Counted from the stretch's first letter, positions 1 through 5,641 are shown. The stretch: 6,578 nucleotides of DNA from Opitutia bacterium UBA4654 (GCA_002405555.1 DHMA01000207.1:549-7126); one strand, 5' to 3'. A program made the numbers and translations. Notes: generated by a model from the sequence alone, not told the origin.

Positions 1-752
1 GAGCTTTCGTTGTCGATGTTGGCGAGCATATCCGCCATTTGTTGCCACTTGGGCGTGCCCTCGGGCTCGTTTGTTTTAAGCCAAGCCAACGCCGAACCGA
101 AGCGGCGCGAGAACACGAGCCAGTCGGCAAGGCTCATCTGCTTGAAAAGATAGTAGACCGAACACGCCGCCATCAGCGGTTCGTCGGACGCGGCGATGAG
201 CCATTTGTTCGGTTTCAGCTCGTCGCCAGCAATCGCGTTCGGAGTGCGCAGCAGGCGCAAATTGCCCGTCGTATTTTCGAAGAAATACAGCGGCACAAAC
301 TTGAACGTCGCCCGAAGCCTGCGCATATCGGGTTGCGGATTCCAGACGATTTCGTGCACGGAATATTTTTTGCCGATGCAGTCGAGCATTGCCTCCACAA
401 GGCGCGAAAACCCGCCCACGCGGTGCTTTTCGCACGCGTCCGTCCACGCCACGTTGTTGTAGAAATCCTCCAAAACCTCGGCGTGCGCGTTGGCGGTTTC
501 CTCGCCCGCCGCGCCGTACGGTACAATCTGCCACGACAGGCGCGAGACGCGCTTGCGGCGTTTCGGCCGCACGGCAATCACGGTGTCGTCGGTGGATTCG
601 AGCTTTTCCCAAATTCGCGCGGCTTTCGAAATATAGCCGACTTCGAACGCGTCTATCGCCGAGCGCAGCGTCTGCGGACGCAACCCCAGAAGCGGGTTGT
701 AGCGGCAGCGTCGCTCGAACAAAATTCTTTCGTCTGTGATTTCGGATTTCAT
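1..752 (-). CDS. Mu gp29-like portal protein (DUF935), C-terminus cut by window edge
   Basis: The protein forms the dodecameric portal at the capsid vertex, through which DNA is packaged. About 250 N-terminal residues are visible; the frame is open to the left edge. The family pattern is clear: a leader with NPLLGLRP (about 19-26), a segment DDTVIAVRPKRRKRVSRLSW (about 55-74) matching the conserved part of the DUF935 fold that ends in a Trp, the block GKKYSVHEIVWNP (about 127-139), and DWLVFSRRFG near residue 215. The start is the ATG at 752, with a perfect AGGAGG nine bases upstream, directly abutting the stop of the large-terminase gene. That order (terminase then portal) is the Mu 28-29 order. 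Usual family length is around 500 residues, so about half is missing. The family call is firm; portal function is inferred from the family. Confidence 0.88.
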   Translation of the reverse strand, partial: MKSEITDERILFERRCRYNPLLGLRPQTLRSAIDAFEVGYISKAARIWEKLESTDDTVIAVRPKRRKRVSRLSWQIVPYGAAGEETANAHAEVLEDFYNNVAWTDACEKHRVGGFSRLVEAMLDCIGKKYSVHEIVWNPQPDMRRLRATFKFVPLYFFENTTGNLRLLRTPNAIAGDELKPNKWLIAASDEPLMAACSVYYLFKQMSLADWLVFSRRFGSALAWLKTNEPEGTPKWQQMADMLANIDNES

Positions 753-2159
753 TTAAAACAGCCTCCTGTCGCTTTTGCGGGCAATCGGGACAATGTACGA
801 TTCCTTCGGTTTCGCGCCCGCGTAGAAGCCAAGAGCCGCGCCCCAAAAGCGGTCGCCGTGCCCGAGCGATTCGGTGCGCTCGGCGTCGAAACGCACAGCC
901 CCCGCGCTCGTGACTTCTTTTTTTATTGAGCGGAAATCGGCGCGGATTTCGCGGTCGTCGGCGATGCGCACGTTGCGGTCTTCAAACGCCGCGCGGAGCT
1001 TGTATGCCATGTCGGCTTTCACCGCGTTTGTAAAATGCACCGCCTCCACGCGATACTTGCCGAAACGCTCCTGCGCACGCTCCGCAAACTGCGCGCCGAT
1101 GCCCGTTGCGTCGATGCAACAGCGGCGCATGTTCGGCAGCGAAAGAATCGGGTAAAGCTCCGACTCCTGCGCCGAAAATTTCGCGTTCTGCAAAACTATC
1201 AACTCGCGCTGAAAATACACGTTGCCGACTTTCTCCCAAACCCAGCAGGTGGTGCGGTCGTGCTTGTGCCCGATGTCGATTCCCGCGTAGAGCTCGCCAC
1301 AGTCTTCAAGCGGCTTGCGCCAGTTTTCGGCGAGCCCGTAAACCACGGCGTCAAACAAATCCGACGTGATAAACACGCTCGATTCGTCCGCGGGCACGCA
1401 CATATATTCCTGCGCAAAACTTTCTTCGTCGGCGCATTGGCTGCGAACGTAGTCAAAGTATTCGGACTCGCCCATCTCCTGCCGCGCGTCGGCGGCGGGA
1501 AGTTTCTGCTGCAACACCCACAAAAAGCCTTGGTCGAGCGCGTCCTGTAAACTCACGCGGTGCAAAGACGCCCGCTTTTTGTTGCCGCCGTCGCGGGCTT
1601 CCTCGATGAGCCGATTAAAGAAATTATGCTTACCTCTGTGCGTGGAGACAATCGCCATCTGCCCGCCCCAAGTAATGCCCGGAAGCGCGATTGAATACAA
1701 AAGCTTCGGGTTCTTGTGTAGCGCGAATTCGTCGAGCACGCGAGTTCCGCGCTTGCCCGCCTGCGCGTCGGGGTTCGACGACATCGAATGTATCACGGTC
1801 TTGTTTGCAAAGCTCATCTCAAACGCCGTGATTGATTCGCTCTCGGAGAGTTTGTAGATTTTTTCCGATACTTCTGATGCCACAACATTGAGCAGCCCCG
1901 AAAACTTCTTGCAGTCCTGCAAAAACAGCCGCGCCTGAATTTCGTCTCGGGAGGAAATCCACGAATCGAGCTTTGTAGAAGCAAGCGACTGTTGGCGCAC
2001 AACGTCGTAGGAAGTCGCCCACGAAATCCCAATCTGGCGGCTCTTTTCCATAATCTTAATCGCCGAGCGGTCGGTAATCCAACGCCACTGATACGGCAGA
2101 AAGATTCCCATTTTCAATTCGGGGCGGTCGTGCGCCTTGACTGTTTTTGTGTCTTTCAA
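753..2159 (-). CDS. Mu gp28-like terminase large subunit
   Basis: The packaging motor, an ATPase plus RNase H-fold nuclease that cuts and pumps DNA into the prohead. From the TTG at 2159 it is 468 aa. Visible in order: the adenine-binding type motif LPYQ (about 21-24), the P-loop-like segment MEKSRQIGIS (about 37-46), the Walker B-like VLDEFA (Asp-Glu about 143-144), a coupling-type segment MAIVSTHRG (about 167-175), then nuclease acidic motifs GIDIGHKHD (about 292-300), CIDATGIG (about 347-354) and GHGDRFWGAA near the C-terminus. TTG is preferred because GGGGAG lies nine bases before it and it starts just past the small-terminase stop at 2162. The next ATG (2111) lacks a good ribosome site and would begin only four residues before LPYQ. 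The open frame extends further upstream, but only inside the neighbouring gene. Confidence 0.92.
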   Translation of the reverse strand: MKDTKTVKAHDRPELKMGIFLPYQWRWITDRSAIKIMEKSRQIGISWATSYDVVRQQSLASTKLDSWISSRDEIQARLFLQDCKKFSGLLNVVASEVSEKIYKLSESESITAFEMSFANKTVIHSMSSNPDAQAGKRGTRVLDEFALHKNPKLLYSIALPGITWGGQMAIVSTHRGKHNFFNRLIEEARDGGNKKRASLHRVSLQDALDQGFLWVLQQKLPAADARQEMGESEYFDYVRSQCADEESFAQEYMCVPADESSVFITSDLFDAVVYGLAENWRKPLEDCGELYAGIDIGHKHDRTTCWVWEKVGNVYFQRELIVLQNAKFSAQESELYPILSLPNMRRCCIDATGIGAQFAERAQERFGKYRVEAVHFTNAVKADMAYKLRAAFEDRNVRIADDREIRADFRSIKKEVTSAGAVRFDAERTESLGHGDRFWGAALGFYAGAKPKESYIVPIARKSDRRLF

Positions 2160-2161
2160 AA

Positions 2162-2758
2162 TTACAGACTCCCCAGAATGGATTCGATTTTTGCGAGGGC
2201 ATCGTCCGAAAGCCCGCCGCCCGACTGCAACGCCGCAAGCGACCGCTTTTTCGCCTCTTCGCGCTCGGCTTCCCTGCGCTGCCATTCCTCTTCGCGGCGG
2301 CGGTATTCGGCAAGCTGCGCTTCAAGCAGCTTCGCCTTTCGCGCCGATTCCCTGTTGGCTCTGTCCTGCGCCGTCAGACGCGCCGACGACAGCACGAGGT
2401 CGTGCAGTTTGCCGTCGATTTCGTCGCCCGATTTCAGCTCGCGGAGCTTGCGGAAAAGCAGCTCGTCGAGCTTTTTCTTGTTCGCGCTTCCGAAGTCGTT
2501 GTCGGTTTCTACAATCCGCTTCGCGGCGGTCTCCTCTTCGCGCATTTCGGCAAGGTCGGCTTCGAACTGCCAACTCTTCGCTTTCCAGTCCGACACCGAG
2601 CGGATCGACGGCAGCTCCCTGTCGGGGAAAAGCTCGCCGAGCGCGTCGAGTATCTGTTCGGCGGTCGGGTTGGCCCACCGTTCGAGCAGATACTCCACAA
2701 GCCGCCCGCGCTCGCGGCGCGAGAGCTTTGTGTCAATCCAAGTGCGCGTGAATTTCAT
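2162..2758 (-). CDS. DUF3486 family protein, Mu gp27-like small terminase subunit
   Basis: Probable DNA-recognition subunit of the packaging terminase. It is 198 aa. The N-terminal third is helix-turn-helix-like: LSRRERGRLVEYLLE, then EQILDALGELF and a Pro-Ser-x-Arg-Ser pattern (LPSIRSVSDW), which is the DUF3486 signature region. The C-terminal half is a long, highly charged helix (LLEAQLAEYRRREEEWQRRE) predicted to form a coiled coil, as expected for ring-forming small terminases. The ATG at 2758 shares one base with the TGA of the upstream winged-helix gene (TGATG), which suggests translational coupling; a weak GGGG lies about ten bases upstream. Its place just before the gp28-like gene is the Mu order. 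Family assignment is by motif and synteny; no search was run. Confidence 0.85.
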   Translation of the reverse strand: MKFTRTWIDTKLSRRERGRLVEYLLERWANPTAEQILDALGELFPDRELPSIRSVSDWKAKSWQFEADLAEMREEETAAKRIVETDNDFGSANKKKLDELLFRKLRELKSGDEIDGKLHDLVLSSARLTAQDRANRESARKAKLLEAQLAEYRRREEEWQRREAEREEAKKRSLAALQSGGGLSDDALAKIESILGSL

Positions 2759-3021
2759 CAGAGATTCGCCCCGTCGAGATATTCCACGCCCGCGTCCGAT
2801 ATGCGCCAAGCGCGCGTGAGTTTGCCTATCCCCACGCGAATTTCCTCCGCAAAGCCGTGCGCCGTCAGCCAGTCGAGAGCCTCCTCGAAGTCGGAGTCGG
2901 GATTGTCGAAATCGCGCAACTGCGCCTTGTTGGAGACTTCGCGCAGGGTAAGCCCCGGACGCCCCGCCTCCAAAATCAGCAGAATGATGTTCCGCAACTG
3001 TTCTTTTTCTTTCAGAGTCAT
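2758..3021 (-). CDS. small winged-helix phage protein
   Basis: An 87-aa protein with a compact winged-helix plan: an N-terminal helix EKEQLRNIILLILEA, then TLREVSNKAQL as a turn helix, DFEEALDWLTAHGFAEE as recognition-type helix and turn, and a beta wing IRVGIGKLTRAWRISDAGVEYL. In many Mu-like phages a small winged-helix protein of this kind (annotated in databases as the VpaChn25_0724 family) sits between the DUF2730 and DUF3486 genes. Size, fold pattern and position agree here, so I infer the same role, which is itself unknown. The ATG at 3021 overlaps the upstream TGA by four bases (ATGA). There is no clear Shine-Dalgarno, so translation is probably coupled. DNA binding is inferred from the fold only. 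Confidence 0.75.
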   Translation of the reverse strand: MTLKEKEQLRNIILLILEAGRPGLTLREVSNKAQLRDFDNPDSDFEEALDWLTAHGFAEEIRVGIGKLTRAWRISDAGVEYLDGANL

Positions 3022-3434
3022 TGTTTCAGGGAGTTTTGACGCGCGAGCATGTCGCGTATCAGATAGAGTTCTTTTGTCTGCAGCTCGTTTTCCTTCTTGA
3101 TTCCCGCAAGCTCGTTTTCCACGCGGGCAAGGCGCTCGTACATAGCCTTGCGCGAATTCGCCGAGTGTCCGCTCATGGCGGTCATTCTCTCGTTGAATTC
3201 GCGTTCGAGGCGGTCGTGCTGGGCGAGGTTTGCGTTGCAGCGTTTTTCGCATTCTTCGGCGTGGCGGTATTTTTCCGAGTCGGGCGGACTCTTGCGAAAC
3301 CAGTTGCGAACCATCGTAGCGAGCGTCGCAAACGCCGTCAGAATTATCAAAAGCTGCACAAGGAAACTGCCGTCCACGTGCTCGAAGCCCGCAGCCGAAG
3401 CCAAAAACGCAAAACTGAAAACGTCCTGCCTCAC
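3018..3434 (-). CDS. DUF2730-like membrane/coiled-coil phage protein
   Basis: A 138-aa protein with one membrane span at about residues 24-42 (FLVQLLIILTAFATLATMV), a basic stop-transfer edge (RNWFRK), then a long charged helical region ending in a heptad-like stretch (ARVENELAGIKKENELQTKE). One membrane helix followed by a coiled coil, in the slot before the winged-helix and small-terminase genes, is the plan of DUF2730 (Mu gp25-like) proteins, whose function is not established. The start is a GTG at 3434 that overlaps the preceding TGA as GTGA; GGAG lies about ten bases upstream. An i-spanin-like role is conceivable from the topology (inner-membrane anchor and periplasmic coiled coil) and from the lipoprotein encoded just upstream, but the DUF2730 reading fits the synteny better. 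Confidence 0.72.
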   Translation of the reverse strand: MRQDVFSFAFLASAAGFEHVDGSFLVQLLIILTAFATLATMVRNWFRKSPPDSEKYRHAEECEKRCNANLAQHDRLEREFNERMTAMSGHSANSRKAMYERLARVENELAGIKKENELQTKELYLIRDMLARQNSLKQ

Positions 3435-3640
3435 CTGCGTTCAAGCTCCAGTTCGAGGTTGTTGATTGTCGTCAGCGCGTCCTCAACCCAGCCTGCGGCG
3501 TGGATTGCCGCGTCGCTGAAATCGTCGCGCTGCATAAGCCGCGCGGCGTTGTCGTAGCGCAGGTGCGTCTGACAGCCCGCAAGCACGCAGACTACGGCAA
3601 CGAGCGCGACAAGTTTAGTTGTTGATTTTGTCCTTCGCAT
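3431..3640 (-). CDS. small outer-membrane lipoprotein, candidate o-spanin-like protein
   Basis: A 69-aa protein with a textbook lipoprotein signal: basic start MRRTKSTTK, hydrophobic core LVALVAVVCV, lipobox LAGC with the acylated Cys at residue 23. The mature part is only 47 residues and is helical and acidic/basic, ending in LELELERR. Glutamine follows the Cys rather than Asp, so sorting to the outer membrane would be expected by the usual rule. The start is ATG 3640 with GAGG about nine bases upstream, and it overlaps the end of the preceding small gene by 26 bases in another frame. A small lipoprotein overlapping a small membrane-associated gene just before the packaging genes resembles an Rz/Rz1 pair, but it lacks the proline-rich body of Rz1, so the lysis role is only a suggestion. 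Confidence 0.7.
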   Translation of the reverse strand: MRRTKSTTKLVALVAVVCVLAGCQTHLRYDNAARLMQRDDFSDAAIHAAGWVEDALTTINNLELELERR

Positions 3641-3803
3641 TTTTCAAAGCCTCGCTGACCGCCTTGTTCTTCGCATTCCACCGCTCCACGGCTTCGGCGA
3701 CATTCGCCGCTGCCGCCGCGTCGAGGGCGCATTCCACCAGTTCCGAAACTTTCGGAAACGCGCGGAAGAACGCCGCAAGCAGGTTGATTATCGCCAAAGC
3801 CAT
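3615..3803 (-). CDS. small protein with N-terminal hydrophobic helix
   Basis: A 62-aa protein I do not recognise. The first 16 residues are hydrophobic (MALAIINLLAAFFRAF), followed by a helical segment rich in Ala, Glu and Lys (ANVAEAVERWNAKNKAVSEA) that could be amphipathic. The start ATG 3803 follows the preceding stop by 18 bases, with a modest GGGAA before it. Its last nine codons overlap the lipoprotein gene. Topology of a short anchor plus a helical tail, overlapping a lipoprotein gene, would fit a very small i-spanin, but it is far shorter than usual Rz proteins. It may equally be an unrelated small membrane-associated phage protein. Confidence 0.6.
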   Translation of the reverse strand: MALAIINLLAAFFRAFPKVSELVECALDAAAAANVAEAVERWNAKNKAVSEALKNAKDKINN

Positions 3804-3821
3804 TTTCGTTTCCCGCGCTTT

Positions 3822-4052
3822 TTATTTGCCAAAGCGGACTACAAGCCAGCTGAGTGCCTTATACCAAACGGCGTCTTTCGAGTTCGAGCACGCCGCGAGA
3901 ACCGCGTTGATTACGGCAATCACGGCGGCCACGATGTAGCCCCACGTTCCGCCGTCGGCGACGGGTTCGGCAACGCCCGCAGTTTCGGCGGCGCAGACAA
4001 CGCCGCAGAGGGCGGTCAGCGCAACAAACATTGCTATCAGATATTTTTTCAT
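3822..4052 (-). CDS. small membrane protein, candidate holin-like
   Basis: A 76-aa protein with a basic N-terminus and hydrophobic stretch (MKKYLIAMFVALTALCGVVC) that looks like a signal peptide, with possible cleavage after CAA, and a second hydrophobic segment at about residues 37-54 (WGYIVAAVIAVINAVLAA). A polar linker SNSKD and a C-terminal WYKALSWLVVRFGK follow. Two hydrophobic segments, tiny size and position ahead of the packaging genes suit a holin or other lysis-related membrane protein, but I recognise no specific family. The ATG at 4052 lies one base past the preceding TAA and has a good AAGGA seven bases upstream, which overlaps the last codons of the 301-aa gene, so the two are surely co-translated. 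Confidence 0.65.
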   Translation of the reverse strand: MKKYLIAMFVALTALCGVVCAAETAGVAEPVADGGTWGYIVAAVIAVINAVLAACSNSKDAVWYKALSWLVVRFGK

Positions 4053-4053
4053 T

Positions 4054-4959
4054 TTATTTTCCTTTTGTTTTGGGTTGAAATTTTGTGATCTTGCGAACGC
4101 CGACGACTACCGACGTTCTGCCGCGCTTTGTGCGGATTGCCGCCCCAAGTTGACTCGCGGTTTCGTCGTCCGTTGGCTCTTCGTTTGAGATTACAGCTCC
4201 TACCGTCGCGCGGGTTCTTGCGCCGCTATGAGATGTACGGCGCAATTCATTCTTCGTTTTTCGTTCTTCGTTAATAACCTCCGCAACGCGGAGTAAAAGC
4301 GCGGAGAGGTTTTCGAAAAAGTCTTCCTGCGACTCGCGCATTTCGGCAAGGTCGGCGCGGATTGCCGAAACGTCGGCGGCAACGCCCGCGCCGCAAGCTG
4401 AGCGGACTTGCGACACGGACGGGGCGACATAATCTGCGTCGCCCTTAGCACAATGAATTGCGGCATTGTTTATAGTGCCGCAAGAACCTGCGCGACGGTA
4501 GGAGCTGTGATTTTCACCGTCCAGTTCTTCCTTGCAAAGATAACGCGCGGCAGAGGCAGAGCCTTGCGGCGCGGACGCTTTGGGTTTGGTGCTCCGTAGA
4601 GACTCGGACTGCGGCAGAGCCGCCTTGCCCGCACCGTGGACGTGATTCGCGTCGCTCGCGCCCATACAGCAGTATGATGAAAATTCATTTCGAATGCCCG
4701 AAAGCACCTTTTCGGGCGCGGAAAATTCCGCGCCGTCAAGGGCGATGACTTCGCACCCGTCGGCAAGCGCGCAGTCAATCTGTTCGATAAGCGCGGGAAG
4801 CTCGGCAACGGCAATATTGCGGGCGCGGATAATGCCGCCCAGCAACCAGAGTTTGAGGCACACAAAGTCGGCGTTTACGCGCGAAACCTTGAACGCATAA
4901 ACACGACCGCCGCCGAGATTGCCGCTTTTAAGTTGACTTGACTGCGCTGCTTTTTGCAT
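4054..4959 (-). CDS. unrecognised 301-aa protein, first gene of the late operon
   Basis: I do not recognise this protein. Codon use is like the neighbouring structural genes. About the first 95 residues look folded: a beta-like start (RVYAFKVSRVNADFVCLKLW), then a helical/strand pattern LPALIEQIDCALADGCEVIA followed by LDGAEFSAPEKVLSGIRNEF. The middle (about 100-180) is Ser/Ala/Cys-rich and low in complexity. Then comes a helical, coiled-coil-like part (VSAIRADLAEMRESQEDFFE, ALLLRVAEVINEERK) and a basic Lys/Arg tail. Both arms of a long inverted repeat lie inside the frame, giving the peptides SSYRRAGSCG and ARTRATVGAV from opposite strands of the same repeat. The start ATG 4959 has no Shine-Dalgarno and lies only about 10 bases past the promoter -10 box, so it may be leaderless; a TTG at 4865 in another frame is not better. 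No lysozyme or peptidase motif was seen. Confidence 0.6.
   Translation of the reverse strand: MQKAAQSSQLKSGNLGGGRVYAFKVSRVNADFVCLKLWLLGGIIRARNIAVAELPALIEQIDCALADGCEVIALDGAEFSAPEKVLSGIRNEFSSYCCMGASDANHVHGAGKAALPQSESLRSTKPKASAPQGSASAARYLCKEELDGENHSSYRRAGSCGTINNAAIHCAKGDADYVAPSVSQVRSACGAGVAADVSAIRADLAEMRESQEDFFENLSALLLRVAEVINEERKTKNELRRTSHSGARTRATVGAVISNEEPTDDETASQLGAAIRTKRGRTSVVVGVRKITKFQPKTKGK
4193..4251 (+). repeat. left arm of a long imperfect inverted repeat
   Basis: 59 bases starting ACAGCTCCTACCGTCGCGC. Read against the reverse complement of 4452-4508, the outer 28 bases match at 27, the next 20 or so have drifted with a two-base gap, and the inner 11 (CGCAATTCATT) are identical. The arms are about 200 bases apart and both lie inside the 301-aa frame. 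GATT flanks both outer ends directly (4189-4192 and 4509-4512), as a short target duplication would. Confidence 0.85.
4251..4271 (+). repeat. three tandem heptamers
   Basis: TCTTCGT, TTTTCGT and TCTTCGT in direct succession, directly at the inner edge of the left inverted-repeat arm. On the minus strand this codes for the charged run EERKTKNE in the 301-aa protein. It could be a slippage-prone spot, but seven-base units would shift the frame. Confidence 0.6.
4452..4508 (-). repeat. right arm of the long inverted repeat
   Basis: 57 bases, the partner of 4193-4251 in opposite orientation. The outer end reads GGAGCTGT on the plus strand. Transcribed with the 301-aa gene, the two arms could pair into a long hairpin enclosing about 200 bases. 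See the inverted-repeat finding for the alternatives (invertible segment, palindromic insertion or two separate insertions). Confidence 0.85.
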
Positions 4960-4968
4960 AACGCAGCC

Positions 4969-4997
4969 ACAATATCATAAACCGCAAAGCCTGTCAA
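4969..4997 (-). promoter_or_regulatory. sigma70-type promoter for the late operon
   Basis: On the minus strand a perfect TTGACA (4997-4992) is followed after 17 bases by TATTGT (4974-4969), which matches the -10 consensus at four of six positions. The predicted start of transcription, about seven bases further on, falls within a few bases of the ATG at 4959. This promoter would drive the whole late operon from the 301-aa gene onward. Confidence 0.7.
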
Positions 4998-5016
4998 AAC
5001 GCGGGCTTACAGCGAT

Positions 5017-5057
5017 AACGTCCATTACCAAAAAAGTTTTTTCGGGACGTTTTTTTT
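5017..5057 (+). terminator. terminator-like hairpin on the plus strand
   Basis: AACGTCC (5017-5023) pairs with GGACGTT (5045-5051); an inner AAAAAA/TTTTTT pairing can extend it, and eight T residues follow (5050-5057). This has the shape of an intrinsic terminator for plus-strand transcription. No plus-strand gene lies just upstream, so it may stop antisense transcription from entering the regulatory region. Confidence 0.5.
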
Positions 5058-5070
5058 GCAAAAAATCGCC

Positions 5071-5081
5071 GTGTCAGACAC
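5071..5081. promoter_or_regulatory. perfect 11-bp palindrome, possible operator
   Basis: GTGTCAGACAC is a perfect palindrome around one central base. It lies about 80 bases upstream of the late promoter -35 box and just beyond the terminator T-run, a plausible site for a late activator or repressor. No such protein is identified here. Confidence 0.35.
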
Positions 5082-5083
5082 AC

Positions 5084-5117
5084 AAAAAAGCCCCTGTTTG
5101 CGTAGCAAACAGCGGGC
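5084..5117 (-). terminator. intrinsic terminator after the 88-aa gene
   Basis: On the minus strand a stem of eight perfect pairs (CTGTTTGC with GCAAACAG) closes a three-base loop, is extended by GCCC/GGGC across a one-base bulge, and is followed by six T residues. It begins about 40 bases past the stop at 5157 and separates the regulatory genes from the late operon. Confidence 0.85.
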
Positions 5118-5156
5118 AGTGCTTAAAAATTTTTGCGGGTGCGCGGAAAAACTCGG

Positions 5157-5423
5157 CTATTTCCCGTCATCGGGTGGGCGGGCGTTTGCGGCGGCGTAAA
5201 GGTTTTTGCCCACTCTCACGGTAAGGCACGCGCCCGCAACGTCGCCGCGCATGTAGGCGGTGAGCACGTCGGAGATTTTCTCGCGGATTTCGGGCGCGAG
5301 GAAATCAAAACACTGGCTTGCGTGGACAGCCAAGAGATTGCGCACGTCGTGCCCGCAAAGTTCGATGTCTACAAAGGCTTCGGTCTCACCGACCACCCGC
5401 CCAAGATGGATATTTTCGTTCAT
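5157..5423 (-). CDS. unrecognised 88-aa phage protein
   Basis: A small soluble protein of unknown function. It begins MNENIHLGRVVGETEAFVDI and contains a helical centre with FDFLAPEIREKISDVLTA, a beta-like segment ACLTVRVGKNLYAAA and an acidic end PPDDGK. No membrane segment or known motif is seen. The call as a real gene rests on a good ribosome site (AAAGGA, six bases before the ATG at 5423), coding-like composition and a strong terminator just after its stop. It sits alone between the duplicated intergenic element and the late promoter region, in the slot where a regulator of late genes might be found, but nothing in the sequence itself shows a DNA-binding fold. Confidence 0.68.
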   Translation of the reverse strand: MNENIHLGRVVGETEAFVDIELCGHDVRNLLAVHASQCFDFLAPEIREKISDVLTAYMRGDVAGACLTVRVGKNLYAAANARPPDDGK

Positions 5424-5432
5424 TTTGTCCTT

Positions 5433-5574
5433 TCAAAATTGCAAGGTCTGCAAATTTCAATTTTTGATTTTCAATAAGTTAAAAGTGCAAGTGTTGACAT
5501 TTTTTCGGCTCAACCCCCTGTAAACCCAGTAAAATTGGGCTTTCGCGCTTTTTCGTTTGTTGCAATGTCAACAT
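5433..5574 (-). repeat. copy A of a duplicated intergenic element
   Basis: Aligns with 5607-5750 at a steady offset of 174-175 bases. The first 42 bases match at about 34, the middle is looser, and GGGCTTTCGCGCTTTTT (5537-5553) is identical. Nested pairings are present: TGTTGACATT (5492-5501) with AATGTCAACA (5564-5573), an inner CAAC/GTTG, and AAACCCA with TGGG-c-TTT. On the minus strand its end runs into the ribosome site of the 88-aa gene. A shifted reading gives KSAKA, as at the repressor C-terminus, so this could descend from a duplicated repressor tail. Confidence 0.7.
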
Positions 5575-5607
5575 TTCCCCTACTGTTTTTTTAGTGTTTT
5601 GGCTTCT

Positions 5608-5634
5608 CCAAATTTGCAAAATCTGCAAATTTGG
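5608..5634. promoter_or_regulatory. perfect 10-bp inverted repeat around a 7-base loop
   Basis: CCAAATTTGC (5608-5617) and GCAAATTTGG (5625-5634) are exact reverse complements. The equivalent place in copy A (5434-5458) keeps much of the sequence but a weaker pairing. It is either an operator-type palindrome or an RNA hairpin; no T-run follows on either strand, so it is not a standard terminator. Confidence 0.6.
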
Positions 5635-5641
5635 ATTGTTG

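Noticed and set aside
76..846. Minus-strand frame of 256 codons over the portal gene
   Set aside because: It is Arg-rich with no family motifs and runs in a different frame from the DUF935 protein, which has clear motifs and a perfect AGGAGG.
39..929. Long plus-strand open frame of 296 codons
   Set aside because: It mirrors the portal and terminase genes, has an Arg/Phe/Val-heavy composition typical of antisense frames in high-GC DNA, and lacks a ribosome site.
2160..2285. 42-codon N-terminal extension of the large terminase
   Set aside because: It lies wholly within the small-terminase gene in another frame, is Arg/Ala-rich, and precedes the family's conserved start region.
2147..3100. Plus-strand frames of 317 and 275 codons
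   Set aside because: Antisense shadows of the small-terminase and winged-helix genes, Arg/Phe/Ser-rich without recognisable domains.
3022..3444. N-terminal extension of the winged-helix gene to 228 codons
   Set aside because: The extra part overlaps the DUF2730-like gene in another frame and is low-complexity and Arg-rich; the ATG at 3021 forms a normal ATGA overlap.
4408..4599. 63-codon plus-strand frame containing ATVGAVIFTVQFFLAKI
   Set aside because: It looks membrane-like, but it is the antisense of the 301-aa gene through the right repeat arm, with no ribosome site. The resemblance to ATVGAVI in the 301-aa protein comes from the inverted repeat.
5492..5573. Integron attC-like site
   Set aside because: The outer arms contain GTTGACA and TGTCAAC, but these do not match the GTTRRRY/RYYYAAC core sites, and no integrase or cassette is present.
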